In this document: one piece after another, positions 1 to 5,855 of the stretch
How positions within the stretch are numbered: the stretch's first letter is position 1
Layout of the letters: each line of letters starts with the position of its first letter
Assembly (NCBI GenBank): GCA_017479785.1
Contig: JAFVBT010000103.1
Coordinates: 1 to 17,390, forward strand
From: Alphaproteobacteria bacterium
Lineage (GTDB): Bacteria > Pseudomonadota > Alphaproteobacteria > RF32 > CAG-239
Length of the DNA: 17,390 nt
Direction: 5' to 3'
Made by a program: the position numbers and the translations under genes
Notes under the pieces: generated by a model
What the model was told of the DNA's origin: nothing
Database searches by the model: none
What the model saw: only the letters and a program-made list of their open reading frames with translations

Positions 1-108
1 CATTAGATATAGACCCGTTTACGGGTAGCAAGTAATAGTCGCCCGGTCAGATTGTAGTACGCCCTTTAGGCGTGTGCTGGTAAAGTGAGCCTTATAGGCG
101 TATAAGAA
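1..108 (+). other. Tail of an unidentified plus-strand transcript
   Basis: No gene can be named. A strong plus-strand terminator follows at 109-141, so something transcribed from the left must end here. Three small hairpins are visible: ACCCG/CGGGT with loop TTTA (13-26), CGCC/GGCG with loop CTTTA (60-72) and GCC/GGC with loop TTATA (89-99). One reading frame is open from the window edge to a TAA at 33-35, giving a ten-residue tail ending TGSK. That could be the C-terminus of a protein, but it is too short to support. The rest could be a 3' untranslated region or the end of a structured RNA. Confidence 0.35.
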
Positions 109-141
109 GAACCGCCGGCTAGGCCGGCGGGTTCCTTTTTT
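109..141 (+). terminator. Strong intrinsic terminator
   Basis: The arms at 109-119 and 123-134 pair as an 11-bp GC-rich stem with one bulged base and a TAG loop. A run of six T follows at 136-141. It ends the transcript entering from the left edge. Read on the minus strand the stem is followed by a broken T run, so it would be at best a weak end for the methyltransferase gene. Confidence 0.9.
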
Positions 142-185
142 ATAATTTATGTTTGTTTTTCACATTGTGAAACAGATTAATTTTT

Positions 186-905
186 TTATTCTTCCTCTTT
201 CAGCGGATAATCTTGTGCGTGAAAAAATTGTTTGCGTTCTTTTCGGCTCATTGACCAGATATTTCCCAAACCGTTTATCGGTTGAACCTCATACTTTGAA
301 GCAAAATTAAAATCTCTGGAAAAGAAAACGGAAGTTGTTTTGGTGTAGTTATTCATCGGGCAGAATCCGTAAAAATCAACCTGCAGTAAATTTGCTTCTT
401 TGAGCGCTTTAACGGCATTAAAATATTCCAAGCTTGTATTAATCCTGTCACTGTCATCCAAAATTACCATACCGCCGGCAGCGAGCACTTTAACCGCGTT
501 CGCGGCACACTCGGCACGACGTTTGCCATCAACAATAATTACATCGTATTTTTCATTGTCGGCAAAAATTACATCTTCATAACCTTGCTTTTCATCGCAA
601 TAACGCATTTCCCAGTTTGGTGCGCTGAATTCTTTTTTGAATTTTTCAAACCACTCCGGCTTATCTTCAACACTGATAACCTTTTGAGCGCGGTTTGCCC
701 AATACATGGATGAATAACCGGTGCCGAATTCAAAAATTTTTTTGGAGCTGTAATCAAATTGCGATAAATATTCTATTGCCGGATAGGTATACCACGGAAT
801 CGGGTTGCCGTCACGGTCAACACATACTTTTTCATTCATACTGCGCTCAATGGCAAAGTCCTTTTGCCACATTTCTATAAATTGCTGAAAACGTTCACTG
901 TACAT
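186..905 (-). CDS. SAM-dependent methyltransferase-like protein
   Basis: Probable class I methyltransferase with a Rossmann fold; the substrate is unknown. The glycine-rich SAM-binding motif FEFGTGYSS is near residues 58-66. It is followed by VISVED (acidic end of strand 2), then YDVIIVDG and an LAAGGMVILDDSD segment, the usual strand 4 and 5 pattern. The overall look is that of the small Methyltransf_24 group, but the length (239 residues) and fold give no target. An in-frame ATG exists at 935, but GGAGGG at 911-916 sits just upstream of the paired ATGs at 908 and 905. The one at 905 has the better spacing, and the likely promoter would start transcription near 919, so the longer form is unlikely. 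The gene stands alone, convergent with the transcript ending at 141. No signal peptide or membrane segment is seen. Confidence 0.8.
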   Translation of the reverse strand: MYSERFQQFIEMWQKDFAIERSMNEKVCVDRDGNPIPWYTYPAIEYLSQFDYSSKKIFEFGTGYSSMYWANRAQKVISVEDKPEWFEKFKKEFSAPNWEMRYCDEKQGYEDVIFADNEKYDVIIVDGKRRAECAANAVKVLAAGGMVILDDSDRINTSLEYFNAVKALKEANLLQVDFYGFCPMNNYTKTTSVFFSRDFNFASKYEVQPINGLGNIWSMSRKERKQFFHAQDYPLKEEE

Positions 906-925
906 CATATCCCTCCGCTTTATCG

Positions 926-953
926 GGTATAGCACATTTTACAAAAAAACCAA
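926..953 (-). promoter_or_regulatory. Putative sigma70-type promoter of the methyltransferase gene
   Basis: On the minus strand TTGGTT (953-948) is followed after 16 nt by TATACC (931-926). The expected start of transcription is near 919, just upstream of the SD at 916-911. This supports translation from 905/908. Confidence 0.45.
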
Positions 954-980
954 GCATTTTCGTTTTCAACCGAATATTTA

Positions 981-1009
981 TTGATTTTTAAGAACAAACG
1001 CCTTATATT
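981..1009 (+). promoter_or_regulatory. Sigma70-type promoter of the BI-1/YccA gene
   Basis: TTGATT (981-986), a 17-nt spacer, then TATATT (1004-1009). This leaves a leader of about 25 nt containing GGAGG at 1031-1035, five nt before the ATG at 1041. Confidence 0.7.
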
Positions 1010-1040
1010 TTATTTATGAACAAAAAATAAGGAGGTTTTA

Positions 1041-1775
1041 ATGTTTGAAGTAAAGGAAATTCCGCAATCCGCCGCCGTTGAATCGGTTGATGAGGGTTTG
1101 CGCCAATATATGATTAAGGTGTTTAATTATATGGGACTCGGTTTGTGTATTACCGCTTTGGCGGCTTATTTGGTAGCAAATACCCCGTTAATTGCGATGA
1201 TGTATAATATAAATCCGGCACAGCAAACCATATCGTTGTCAGGCCTCGGTTATTTAATCGTGTTTGCCCCGCTGATTATGATTTTTGCTTTTCAGGCGGT
1301 TATTGCTCGCGGCAGTGTTTTCGCCACGCAAGCAATGTTTTGGGCATTTTCGGCCGTTATGGGAATGTCTCTGTCAAATATGCTGATGGTATATACTTAT
1401 GACAGCATTGCTCGCATCTTTTTGATTACGGCGGCTACTTTCGGCACCATGAGCTTAATCGGCTATACCACCAAAAAAGATTTAACGTCTATGGGCAGTT
1501 TTCTGCGTATGGGCTTATGGGGACTGATTATTGCTTCAATCGTGAATATCTTTCTGCACAGTACGGGAATGTTTTATGCGCTATCCTACATTGCAGTGGT
1601 AGTTTTTACCGGCTTAACGGCCTATGATGTACAAAATATCAAAAATATGTATTATCGTGCCGGGATGAATGATGAATTTGCCAAAAAAGCAGCTGTTTCA
1701 GGTGCGCTCAGCTTATATTTGGATTTCATAAATCTGTTTATATCTCTGATGAACATTATGGGCAACCGCCGCTAG
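1041..1775 (+). CDS. Bax inhibitor-1/YccA family membrane protein
   Basis: Integral inner-membrane protein of the BI-1/YccA family. Family members have been linked to calcium leak and to modulation of the FtsH protease, and the physiological role in Alphaproteobacteria is unsettled. A soluble N-terminus of about 25 residues (VDEGLRQYM, typical of alphaproteobacterial members) is followed by about seven hydrophobic segments. The C-terminal part has the family pattern FTGLTAYDVQ followed by a last helix with the acidic LYLDFINLFI. The length of 244 residues is normal. The start is supported by GGAGG five nt upstream. It is a single-gene unit with its own promoter and terminator. Confidence 0.93.
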   Translation: MFEVKEIPQSAAVESVDEGLRQYMIKVFNYMGLGLCITALAAYLVANTPLIAMMYNINPAQQTISLSGLGYLIVFAPLIMIFAFQAVIARGSVFATQAMFWAFSAVMGMSLSNMLMVYTYDSIARIFLITAATFGTMSLIGYTTKKDLTSMGSFLRMGLWGLIIASIVNIFLHSTGMFYALSYIAVVVFTGLTAYDVQNIKNMYYRAGMNDEFAKKAAVSGALSLYLDFINLFISLMNIMGNRR

Positions 1776-1792
1776 AAAAACTGATGTGCTGA

Positions 1793-1827
1793 AAAAGGCA
1801 CCGATTTTTATATCAGTGCCTTTTCTT
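1793..1827. terminator. Bidirectional terminator between YccA and HTH genes
   Basis: AAAAGGCAC (1793-1801) pairs with GTGCCTTTT (1816-1824). T-rich sequence follows on the plus strand, and a T run follows on the minus strand as well. It lies between two convergent stop codons and can serve both genes. Confidence 0.85.
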
Positions 1828-2049
1828 TTATTCCAATGTTATGTATATTTTTTTATCGTAAAATTTCGCAAGTCTGCGTATTTTTCCGTATTTGATATAT
1901 CGCCCCAATTCTATGCCCTCTATGATTTTTTCCGGCATGGCCGTTTTCTTGGCAACCTGATAAATGAACAAACTTTTTTCACGGCGCAATTTGAAAAATT
2001 CAGCCCCGATTTCTTTGACGGCTTTTTTATCAATTATAGTATTTGACAT
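1828..2049 (-). CDS. Small HTH DNA-binding protein (XRE-like)
   Basis: A 73-residue protein that looks like a bare helix-turn-helix domain of the Cro/CI (XRE) type. The stretch LRREKSLFIYQVAKKTAMPEK reads as helices 2 and 3, followed by IEGIELGRYIKYGKIRRLAKFYD, the usual IExG and LAKxY pattern. No effector or dimerisation domain is present. The start at 2049 is supported by GAGGAG (2059-2064) nine nt upstream. Upstream on the same strand, after a terminator, lies a structured RNA that probably shares its promoter, so expression may depend on terminator read-through. Its targets are unknown. It may regulate its own region, including the divergent membrane protein gene. Confidence 0.75.
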   Translation of the reverse strand: MSNTIIDKKAVKEIGAEFFKLRREKSLFIYQVAKKTAMPEKIIEGIELGRYIKYGKIRRLAKFYDKKIYITLE

Positions 2050-2079
2050 TGTTCAGAACTCCTCTTTTTGTTAGAATTA

Positions 2080-2108
2080 AAACAAAAACCGACCGAAATT
2101 TCGGTCGG
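2080..2108 (-). terminator. Intrinsic terminator between the structured RNA and the HTH gene
   Basis: CCGACCGAAA (2089-2098) is followed directly by its perfect complement (2099-2108). Read on the minus strand, TTTTTG and TTTT follow (2088-2079). There is no T run on the plus side, so this ends a minus-strand transcript 30-40 nt before the HTH start codon. Its 5' arm CCGAC (2108-2104) is also the last segment of the RNA closing stem. Confidence 0.85.
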
Positions 2109-2228
2109 GGAGTTCCTAACTGTAAGAGAACAGTCTGATTTATTCAATATATTCATCAGCTCCCCGTTATTGAGGAGTTATTATCTCTTAAGGAGTTAGG
2201 ATACTCCGCCGACAATCTCTTGCCGACA
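2089..2228 (-). ncRNA. Unidentified structured RNA (leader or small RNA)
   Basis: On the minus strand a nearly continuous closing stem of about 25 bp can be drawn. GTCGG (2213-2209) pairs with CCGAC (2108-2104), GGAGT (2207-2203) with ACTCC (2113-2109), TCCTAACT (2201-2194) with AGTTAGGA (2121-2114), and TAAGAGA (2190-2184) with TCTCTTA (2129-2123). Only single-base bulges and one small internal loop interrupt it. Inside are two hairpins: CTCC/GGAG (2177-2160) and CTGAT/ATCAG (2159-2135). The RNA ends in the terminator at 2080-2108. I matched it to no known family. It lacks the conserved cores I know for SRP RNA, RNase P RNA and tmRNA. The layout (long stem, internal bubble) loosely resembles 6S RNA but is short for it. 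The 5' end is inferred from the promoter and is approximate. Confidence 0.7.
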
Positions 2229-2232
2229 AAGT

Positions 2233-2261
2233 TATATTAAATCTTCCGCATCGAATTGCAA
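2233..2261 (-). promoter_or_regulatory. Putative promoter of the structured RNA
   Basis: On the minus strand TTGCAA (2261-2256) precedes AATATA (2238-2233) with a 17-nt spacer; an overlapping TATAAC (2236-2231) is an alternative. Transcription would start near 2225-2228, just before the first of two TTGTCGGC copies. It lies back to back with the plus-strand promoter at 2273-2301. Confidence 0.5.
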
Positions 2262-2272
2262 GTAAAAATTTA

Positions 2273-2301
2273 TTGACAAATTAGATAAAAAAAGTTATCA
2301 T
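2273..2301 (+). promoter_or_regulatory. Sigma70-type promoter of the small membrane protein
   Basis: Consensus TTGACA (2273-2278), a 17-nt spacer, then TATCAT (2296-2301). The expected start is near 2308. A five-codon open frame (ATG 2309) lies in the leader, and no SD precedes the main ATG at 2336. Confidence 0.75.
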
Positions 2302-2335
2302 GCAAAAAATGTTTAATTTTTAATTTCTTCCTATT

Positions 2336-2704
2336 ATGTTCGAATTTTTTGTTATCTTTATGGAGGTTCTTGCTTTTGCCTCCCTTATTATGTTCGTCGG
2401 AACACTAAGTAGCAAATACTATGAAGACAAAGGGCCGATCAAATTTATAGAGGTCACCAAGTGGGTGGCTCTGGTTGCTTTGTTTATTATGCTCTTCCCC
2501 TCGGGTATTCATGTACGCTTTATCTGGGCGCATGTGATATATCATCTGAGTATGATTTCGATGTGTTATGTCGGATGGCGCGAGTTCAAGCTCATGCGTT
2601 TTAAGTATCCGATACAGTACACAAATGCACGTTGGCTCCTCAGTACAAGCATAATGCTGGAGTCCCTGGCGGTAGCACTGTTTGTTTGCTATATTTTCTT
2701 ATAA
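2336..2704 (+). CDS. Small four-helix membrane protein, function unknown
   Basis: A 122-residue protein I do not recognise. It has four hydrophobic segments, near residues 3-23, 42-57, 61-80 and 100-121, joined by short basic loops (WREFKLMRFKYP), so it should be an inner-membrane protein with both ends on the same side. There are no charged residues inside the helices and no obvious catalytic motif. A near-consensus promoter and a strong terminator flank it, making it a single-gene unit. The start is uncertain: no SD is visible before 2336 and the T-rich leader is unusual for this window, but no better start lies in frame. It is divergent from the structured RNA and HTH gene with back-to-back promoters, so co-regulation is possible. 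Confidence 0.72.
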   Translation: MFEFFVIFMEVLAFASLIMFVGTLSSKYYEDKGPIKFIEVTKWVALVALFIMLFPSGIHVRFIWAHVIYHLSMISMCYVGWREFKLMRFKYPIQYTNARWLLSTSIMLESLAVALFVCYIFL

Positions 2705-2709
2705 AACAA

Positions 2710-2743
2710 AAAAATCTCGGTTAATTTAACCGAGATTTTTTTT
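2710..2743. terminator. Bidirectional terminator between the membrane protein gene and rplQ
   Basis: A 13-bp arm at 2710-2722 (core ATCTCGGTT) pairs with 2728-2740 around an AATTT loop, with T runs on both strands. It serves the convergent plus-strand gene and rplQ. Confidence 0.92.
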
Positions 2744-2760
2744 GTTTCTTCAATCTGAAA

Positions 2761-3213
2761 TTATTTTGTTTCAGCTTCTTCTGCTTTTGCGGCTTCGGCA
2801 GCAGCAGCCTTTTCGGCAGCTACGCGAGCCAAATCTTTAGCACCTTTTGCATTTACATCACGATCAACCAATTCAATGATTGCCATCGGTGCGCAATCGC
2901 CATAGCGGAAACCGGCCTTCAAAACGCGGGTATATCCGCCGTTACGTTCTTTATAACGTTCGGCCAAAGTAGAGAAAAGCTTGGAAACAACTTCATTGTT
3001 GCGCAAAAAAGCGGCTGCCAGACGGCGGCTGTTCAAATCACCTTTTTTAGCATAGGTAATCATATTATCGGCAAAAGTTCTTAATTCTTTCGCGCGAGTT
3101 AAAGTGATTGTAATTTGCTCATGTTCCAACAAAGCGCTCGTTAAATTTGAAAACAAAGCTCTTCTTTGGCTCTTAGGCATACTGAATTTTCTATGACCGT
3201 CACCGTGTCTCAT
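2761..3213 (-). CDS. rplQ: 50S ribosomal protein L17
   Basis: Large-subunit ribosomal protein L17. The N-terminus MRHGDGHRKFSMPKSQRRAL is diagnostic of the family, followed by the conserved TRAKELRTFADNMITYAKKGD and GGYTRVLKAGFRYGDCAPMAIIELV. The globular part ends near residue 120, and an Ala/Glu-rich tail of about 30 residues follows, making it longer than the E. coli protein. AAAGGA upstream supports the start at 3213. It normally follows rpoA in the alpha operon. Here it follows tyrS on the same strand, but a terminator (3371-3402) separates them, so it must have its own promoter in the 195-nt gap. Confidence 0.97.
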   Translation of the reverse strand: MRHGDGHRKFSMPKSQRRALFSNLTSALLEHEQITITLTRAKELRTFADNMITYAKKGDLNSRRLAAAFLRNNEVVSKLFSTLAERYKERNGGYTRVLKAGFRYGDCAPMAIIELVDRDVNAKGAKDLARVAAEKAAAAEAAKAEEAETK

Positions 3214-3324
3214 ATTGTTATCCTTTCTTTTTTCTCTTTGCTTTGACAGGTAAAGCGTATTAATACAGTGCTTTTACTACGGATGCACAATGTGCTCATA
3301 CATAAAAGCGGTTAATTCGGGCTA

Positions 3325-3353
3325 TGATTAACACGAATATTTTTTAAATGCAA
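3325..3353 (-). promoter_or_regulatory. Possible rplQ promoter
   Basis: In the gap between the tyrS terminator and rplQ, minus-strand TTGCAT (3353-3348) and TAATCA (3330-3325) are 17 nt apart. This would give a leader of about 100 nt containing a small inverted repeat around GCACATTGTGC. Other weaker pairs exist closer to the gene. Apart from this, nothing else is seen in 3214-3370. Confidence 0.35.
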
Positions 3354-3370
3354 GAAGATTCTTTCAGTAA

Positions 3371-3402
3371 AACAAAAAAATACCGCTCATATAAGCGGTA
3401 TT
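3371..3402 (-). terminator. Terminator of tyrS
   Basis: AATACCGCT (3379-3387) pairs with AGCGGTATT (3394-3402). On the minus strand seven T, G and four T follow (3380-3371), six nt after the tyrS stop codon. It separates tyrS from rplQ. Confidence 0.9.
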
Positions 3403-3408
3403 TTCAGA

Positions 3409-4665
3409 TTAAGAATTTTTTAACAAGCCGAACTTCTTTTTGCCTTGAGCAATTTTAACCGCACCGTCAACAATATCTGCCTTGGTAATAACGTAGTTTT
3501 CATCGGTTACCGGTTTATCATTGATTTTAAGTCCTGCCTGCTTAATTAAGCGGCGCGCTTCTCCTTTGCTGGCAACAAACCCTATTTGTAAAAATGCATC
3601 CAAAACACCGATGCCGGCATCTAAATCGGCACTTAGGGTCGGTAAATCGCCGCCGGCAGCACCCTGTTCAAAGGTTTTAACAGCCGTTTCCTGCGCCGAT
3701 TGTGCTTCCTCCAAACCGCGGCAAATTTTAGTTGCTTCAAAGGCCAAAATTTTCTTAGCTTCATTAATTTCTTTATCTTGCAATTTTTCCAAGCGATAAA
3801 TTTCATCCATCGGTAAATCGGTAAAAATACGCAAACACTTGCCGACTTCAGCATCACCGATGTTGCGGAAATATTGATAGTAGTCGTATGACGGCAATTT
3901 TTCATCATTAATCCAAACGGCATTGCCTTCGGATTTTCCCATTTTTTTGCCGGCGGAATCGGTTAAAATCGGGCTGGTGAAACCGAACAGTTCCGTATCA
4001 TAACGGCGACGACCGAGTTCTGTGCCTGAAGTGATGTTTCCCCATTGGTCCGCACCGGCTATTTGTGCACGACATCCGTATTTTTGCAGCAAAACGCAGA
4101 AATCGTAGCCTTGCAGCAACATATAGTTAAATTCCAAAAAAGACATCGGCTGTTCACGCTCCAACCGGCTTTTAACACTATCCATCGTCAACATGCGATT
4201 AACGGAATAGCAAGTTCCGATATCACGCAAAAACTCCAGATAATTGATATCCTTAAACCAATCCCAGTTATCAACCATAACGGCATCTGTCGATCCGTTA
4301 CCGAACTTTAAAAACTTGGAAAAAGACTTTTTCAATCCGATGTTATTTTTTGCCAATGTTTCTTCATCTAAGAAAGGGCGCAGTTTATCTTTGCCGGAAG
4401 GATCGCCTATGCGCGCCGTTGCACCGCCGACCAAGGTCAATGGTTTATGTCCGCATTTTTGGAACCAACGCAACATCATTAAAGGCACAATGTGCCCGAC
4501 GTGCAGACTGTCTCCCGTCGGATCGGAACCCAGATAACCGACAGCCGGCGTGCCCTTACTTTCACATTCATAAAGATAATCATCAAACCCTTCTATATTG
4601 GTGCATTGATTGTAAAAGCCGCGTTCTTGCATTATATTCAAGAATTCCGATTTAAACTTTGTCAT
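3409..4665 (-). CDS. tyrS: Tyrosyl-tRNA synthetase
   Basis: Class I aminoacyl-tRNA synthetase that charges tRNA-Tyr in the cytosol. The N-terminal Rossmann domain carries YLGSDPTGDSLHVGH near residues 44-58, with HVGH as the HIGH motif; the family more often has GFDPT. The tyrosine-site segments YMLLQGYD and QIAGADQWGN follow, and then KMGKSEGN, the KMSKS loop, near residue 242. The C-terminal 60 or so residues form an S4 RNA-binding domain (GEARRLIKQAGLKIND). The length of 418 is normal. The start at 4665 has an AAAGGA element somewhat far upstream, about 14 nt. It is divergent to anmK and has its own terminator. Confidence 0.97.
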   Translation of the reverse strand: MTKFKSEFLNIMQERGFYNQCTNIEGFDDYLYECESKGTPAVGYLGSDPTGDSLHVGHIVPLMMLRWFQKCGHKPLTLVGGATARIGDPSGKDKLRPFLDEETLAKNNIGLKKSFSKFLKFGNGSTDAVMVDNWDWFKDINYLEFLRDIGTCYSVNRMLTMDSVKSRLEREQPMSFLEFNYMLLQGYDFCVLLQKYGCRAQIAGADQWGNITSGTELGRRRYDTELFGFTSPILTDSAGKKMGKSEGNAVWINDEKLPSYDYYQYFRNIGDAEVGKCLRIFTDLPMDEIYRLEKLQDKEINEAKKILAFEATKICRGLEEAQSAQETAVKTFEQGAAGGDLPTLSADLDAGIGVLDAFLQIGFVASKGEARRLIKQAGLKINDKPVTDENYVITKADIVDGAVKIAQGKKKFGLLKNS

Positions 4666-4702
4666 GGTCAGTTCTTTGTCCTTTCCTTATTTATACTAAA
4701 TT

Positions 4703-4732
4703 TTAACACATATTATCATACAATTTTGCTAT
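4703..4732 (+). promoter_or_regulatory. Possible promoter of the anmK operon
   Basis: TTAACA (4703-4708) and TGCTAT (4727-4732) are 18 nt apart, on the opposite strand to and overlapping the tyrS promoter. The leader would be very short, with AGGA at 4739-4742 as the SD. The match is weak. Confidence 0.3.
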
Positions 4733-4737
4733 TGCAA
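4710..4737 (-). promoter_or_regulatory. Putative tyrS promoter
   Basis: On the minus strand TTGCAA (4737-4732), a 16-nt spacer and TAATAT (4715-4710). Transcription would start near 4702, leaving a leader of roughly 37 nt. No T-box-like structure is present. Confidence 0.5.
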
Positions 4738-4751
4738 CAGGATTAATTCGG

Positions 4752-5855
4752 ATGATGATAAAAAGTTTAAATACTCTCGGTTTATACGGTGGTGCGAGTT
4801 TAAATTCCGTTGAATTGGCATTAATCAGAACCGATGGTATAGATATTCAGGCATACATCAAAACATGCGTTGTTCCTTATCCGGACAGTTTGAAGGGGGA
4901 TATAAGAACTCTGATTTCCCGCCGAAATTGGACTTTTGATGATTTGGAGAACAGCACCGAAGTGCAGGAAGTGTGCGAGAAAGTCAGCTGTTTTTACGCG
5001 GATTCTGTTCGTGAGTTTATCGCGAATGAACCTGTGGATCTTATAGGCATCGACGGCTTAACGATTTTCAATGATCCTGTGCATAAATGTTCTTATCAAA
5101 TTGAAGACGGGCGTATGGTCAGCGATTTACTATGCCGTAATGTCATCACCCATTTTCATAAAGCGGACTTGTTGGCAGGCGGACAGGCCTCGCCTTTAAC
5201 ACCGGCGCTTTTCAGTGCGCTTGCGCACCCTTTGGAAAAACCGCTGTTGTTTATTGATTTGGAAGCCGTATCAAGTTTGATATATATGAGCGAAACCGGA
5301 GAAATAACGGCTTTTGATTGTGCGCCGGGGTTGGCAATGATTGAAGATTGGACATTCAGACACGCAAATATGCAAACAGATTATAACGGCAAACTGGCGA
5401 TTACCGGCAAAGTACATGAACAAATTGTAAATTCCTTGTTGCATCATAAGTTTTTGCAAAAAATGCCACCGAAATCTTTGGATATACTTTGTTTCAGTGA
5501 TAAAAAAGAACATTTGGAAGGACTATCTTTGGAAGATGGTGCGGCAACCGCAACAAATTTTATTGCCGAGGCAATATATCAGGCGGCTTTAGATTATCTG
5601 CCTGCGATTCCGCAAAATATATACATTGCCGGTGAAGGCACGAAAAATCCGTCACTTGTACGTTTCATAAAGCAAAATTTTGCGCCGAGACAAGTGCATT
5701 TTACTTGGGATATAAATGCTTCTTTAACGGCAATCGGCGCGCAATCAACGGCATTTAATACCGTGCGGCGCATTTACGGATTGCCGATTACTTTTCCGAC
5801 AACAACCGGCGTTATTGAGCCGATAACCGGAGGTGAAATATATGAAAAAAAATAG
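4752..5855 (+). CDS. anmK: AnmK-family protein, probably not an active kinase
   Basis: Homologue of anhydro-N-acetylmuramic acid kinase, the ATP-dependent sugar kinase of peptidoglycan recycling. Length (367) and collinear segments match the family: LYGGASLNSVELAL (about 11-24) for MSGTSLDGVD; GIDGLT (99-104) for G-HGQT; ADLLAGGQASPLTP (138-151) for D-AAGGQGAPLVP; FDCAPG (188-193) for FDTGPGN; AGEGTKNP (293-300) for GGG-N; and a C-terminal LPTTTGVPEPMTGG-like block (348-361). Many near-invariant residues are changed: the Asp of motif 1, His and Gln of HGQT, the whole GGIAN segment (EAVSS at 171-175), and the Asn of FDTGPGN. D139, the likely catalytic-base position, remains. AGGA upstream supports the start. 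Its 3' end overlaps the ABC ATPase gene by 14 nt, so it is the first gene of that operon. It may be a divergent kinase or a pseudoenzyme. Confidence 0.82.
   Translation: MMIKSLNTLGLYGGASLNSVELALIRTDGIDIQAYIKTCVVPYPDSLKGDIRTLISRRNWTFDDLENSTEVQEVCEKVSCFYADSVREFIANEPVDLIGIDGLTIFNDPVHKCSYQIEDGRMVSDLLCRNVITHFHKADLLAGGQASPLTPALFSALAHPLEKPLLFIDLEAVSSLIYMSETGEITAFDCAPGLAMIEDWTFRHANMQTDYNGKLAITGKVHEQIVNSLLHHKFLQKMPPKSLDILCFSDKKEHLEGLSLEDGAATATNFIAEAIYQAALDYLPAIPQNIYIAGEGTKNPSLVRFIKQNFAPRQVHFTWDINASLTAIGAQSTAFNTVRRIYGLPITFPTTTGVIEPITGGEIYEKK

Noticed and set aside
3..35. C-terminal end of a protein-coding gene
   Set aside because: Ten codons of open frame at the window edge are not enough to support a gene.
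158..172. Palindrome TTTCACATTGTGAAA as an operator or terminator
   Set aside because: It has a one-base centre, no T run on either strand, and lies downstream of both flanking genes. No role can be supported.
906..935. Upstream start of the methyltransferase at 935
   Set aside because: It has no SD and lies upstream of the predicted transcription start; GGAGGG at 911-916 marks the ATGs at 908/905.
2089..2228. 6S RNA
   Set aside because: A long closing stem with an internal bubble is suggestive, but the element is only about 110-140 nt and I cannot align it to known 6S sequences. Left open as an alternative, not called.
2080..2228. Type III toxin-antitoxin (RNA antitoxin, terminator, toxin)
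   Set aside because: The order RNA-terminator-gene fits, but the RNA is not an array of short repeats and the downstream protein is an HTH domain, not a ToxN-type nuclease.
4045..4655. Plus-strand open frames opposite tyrS
   Set aside because: They are antisense shadows of a well-conserved gene, with no SD and low-complexity translations.
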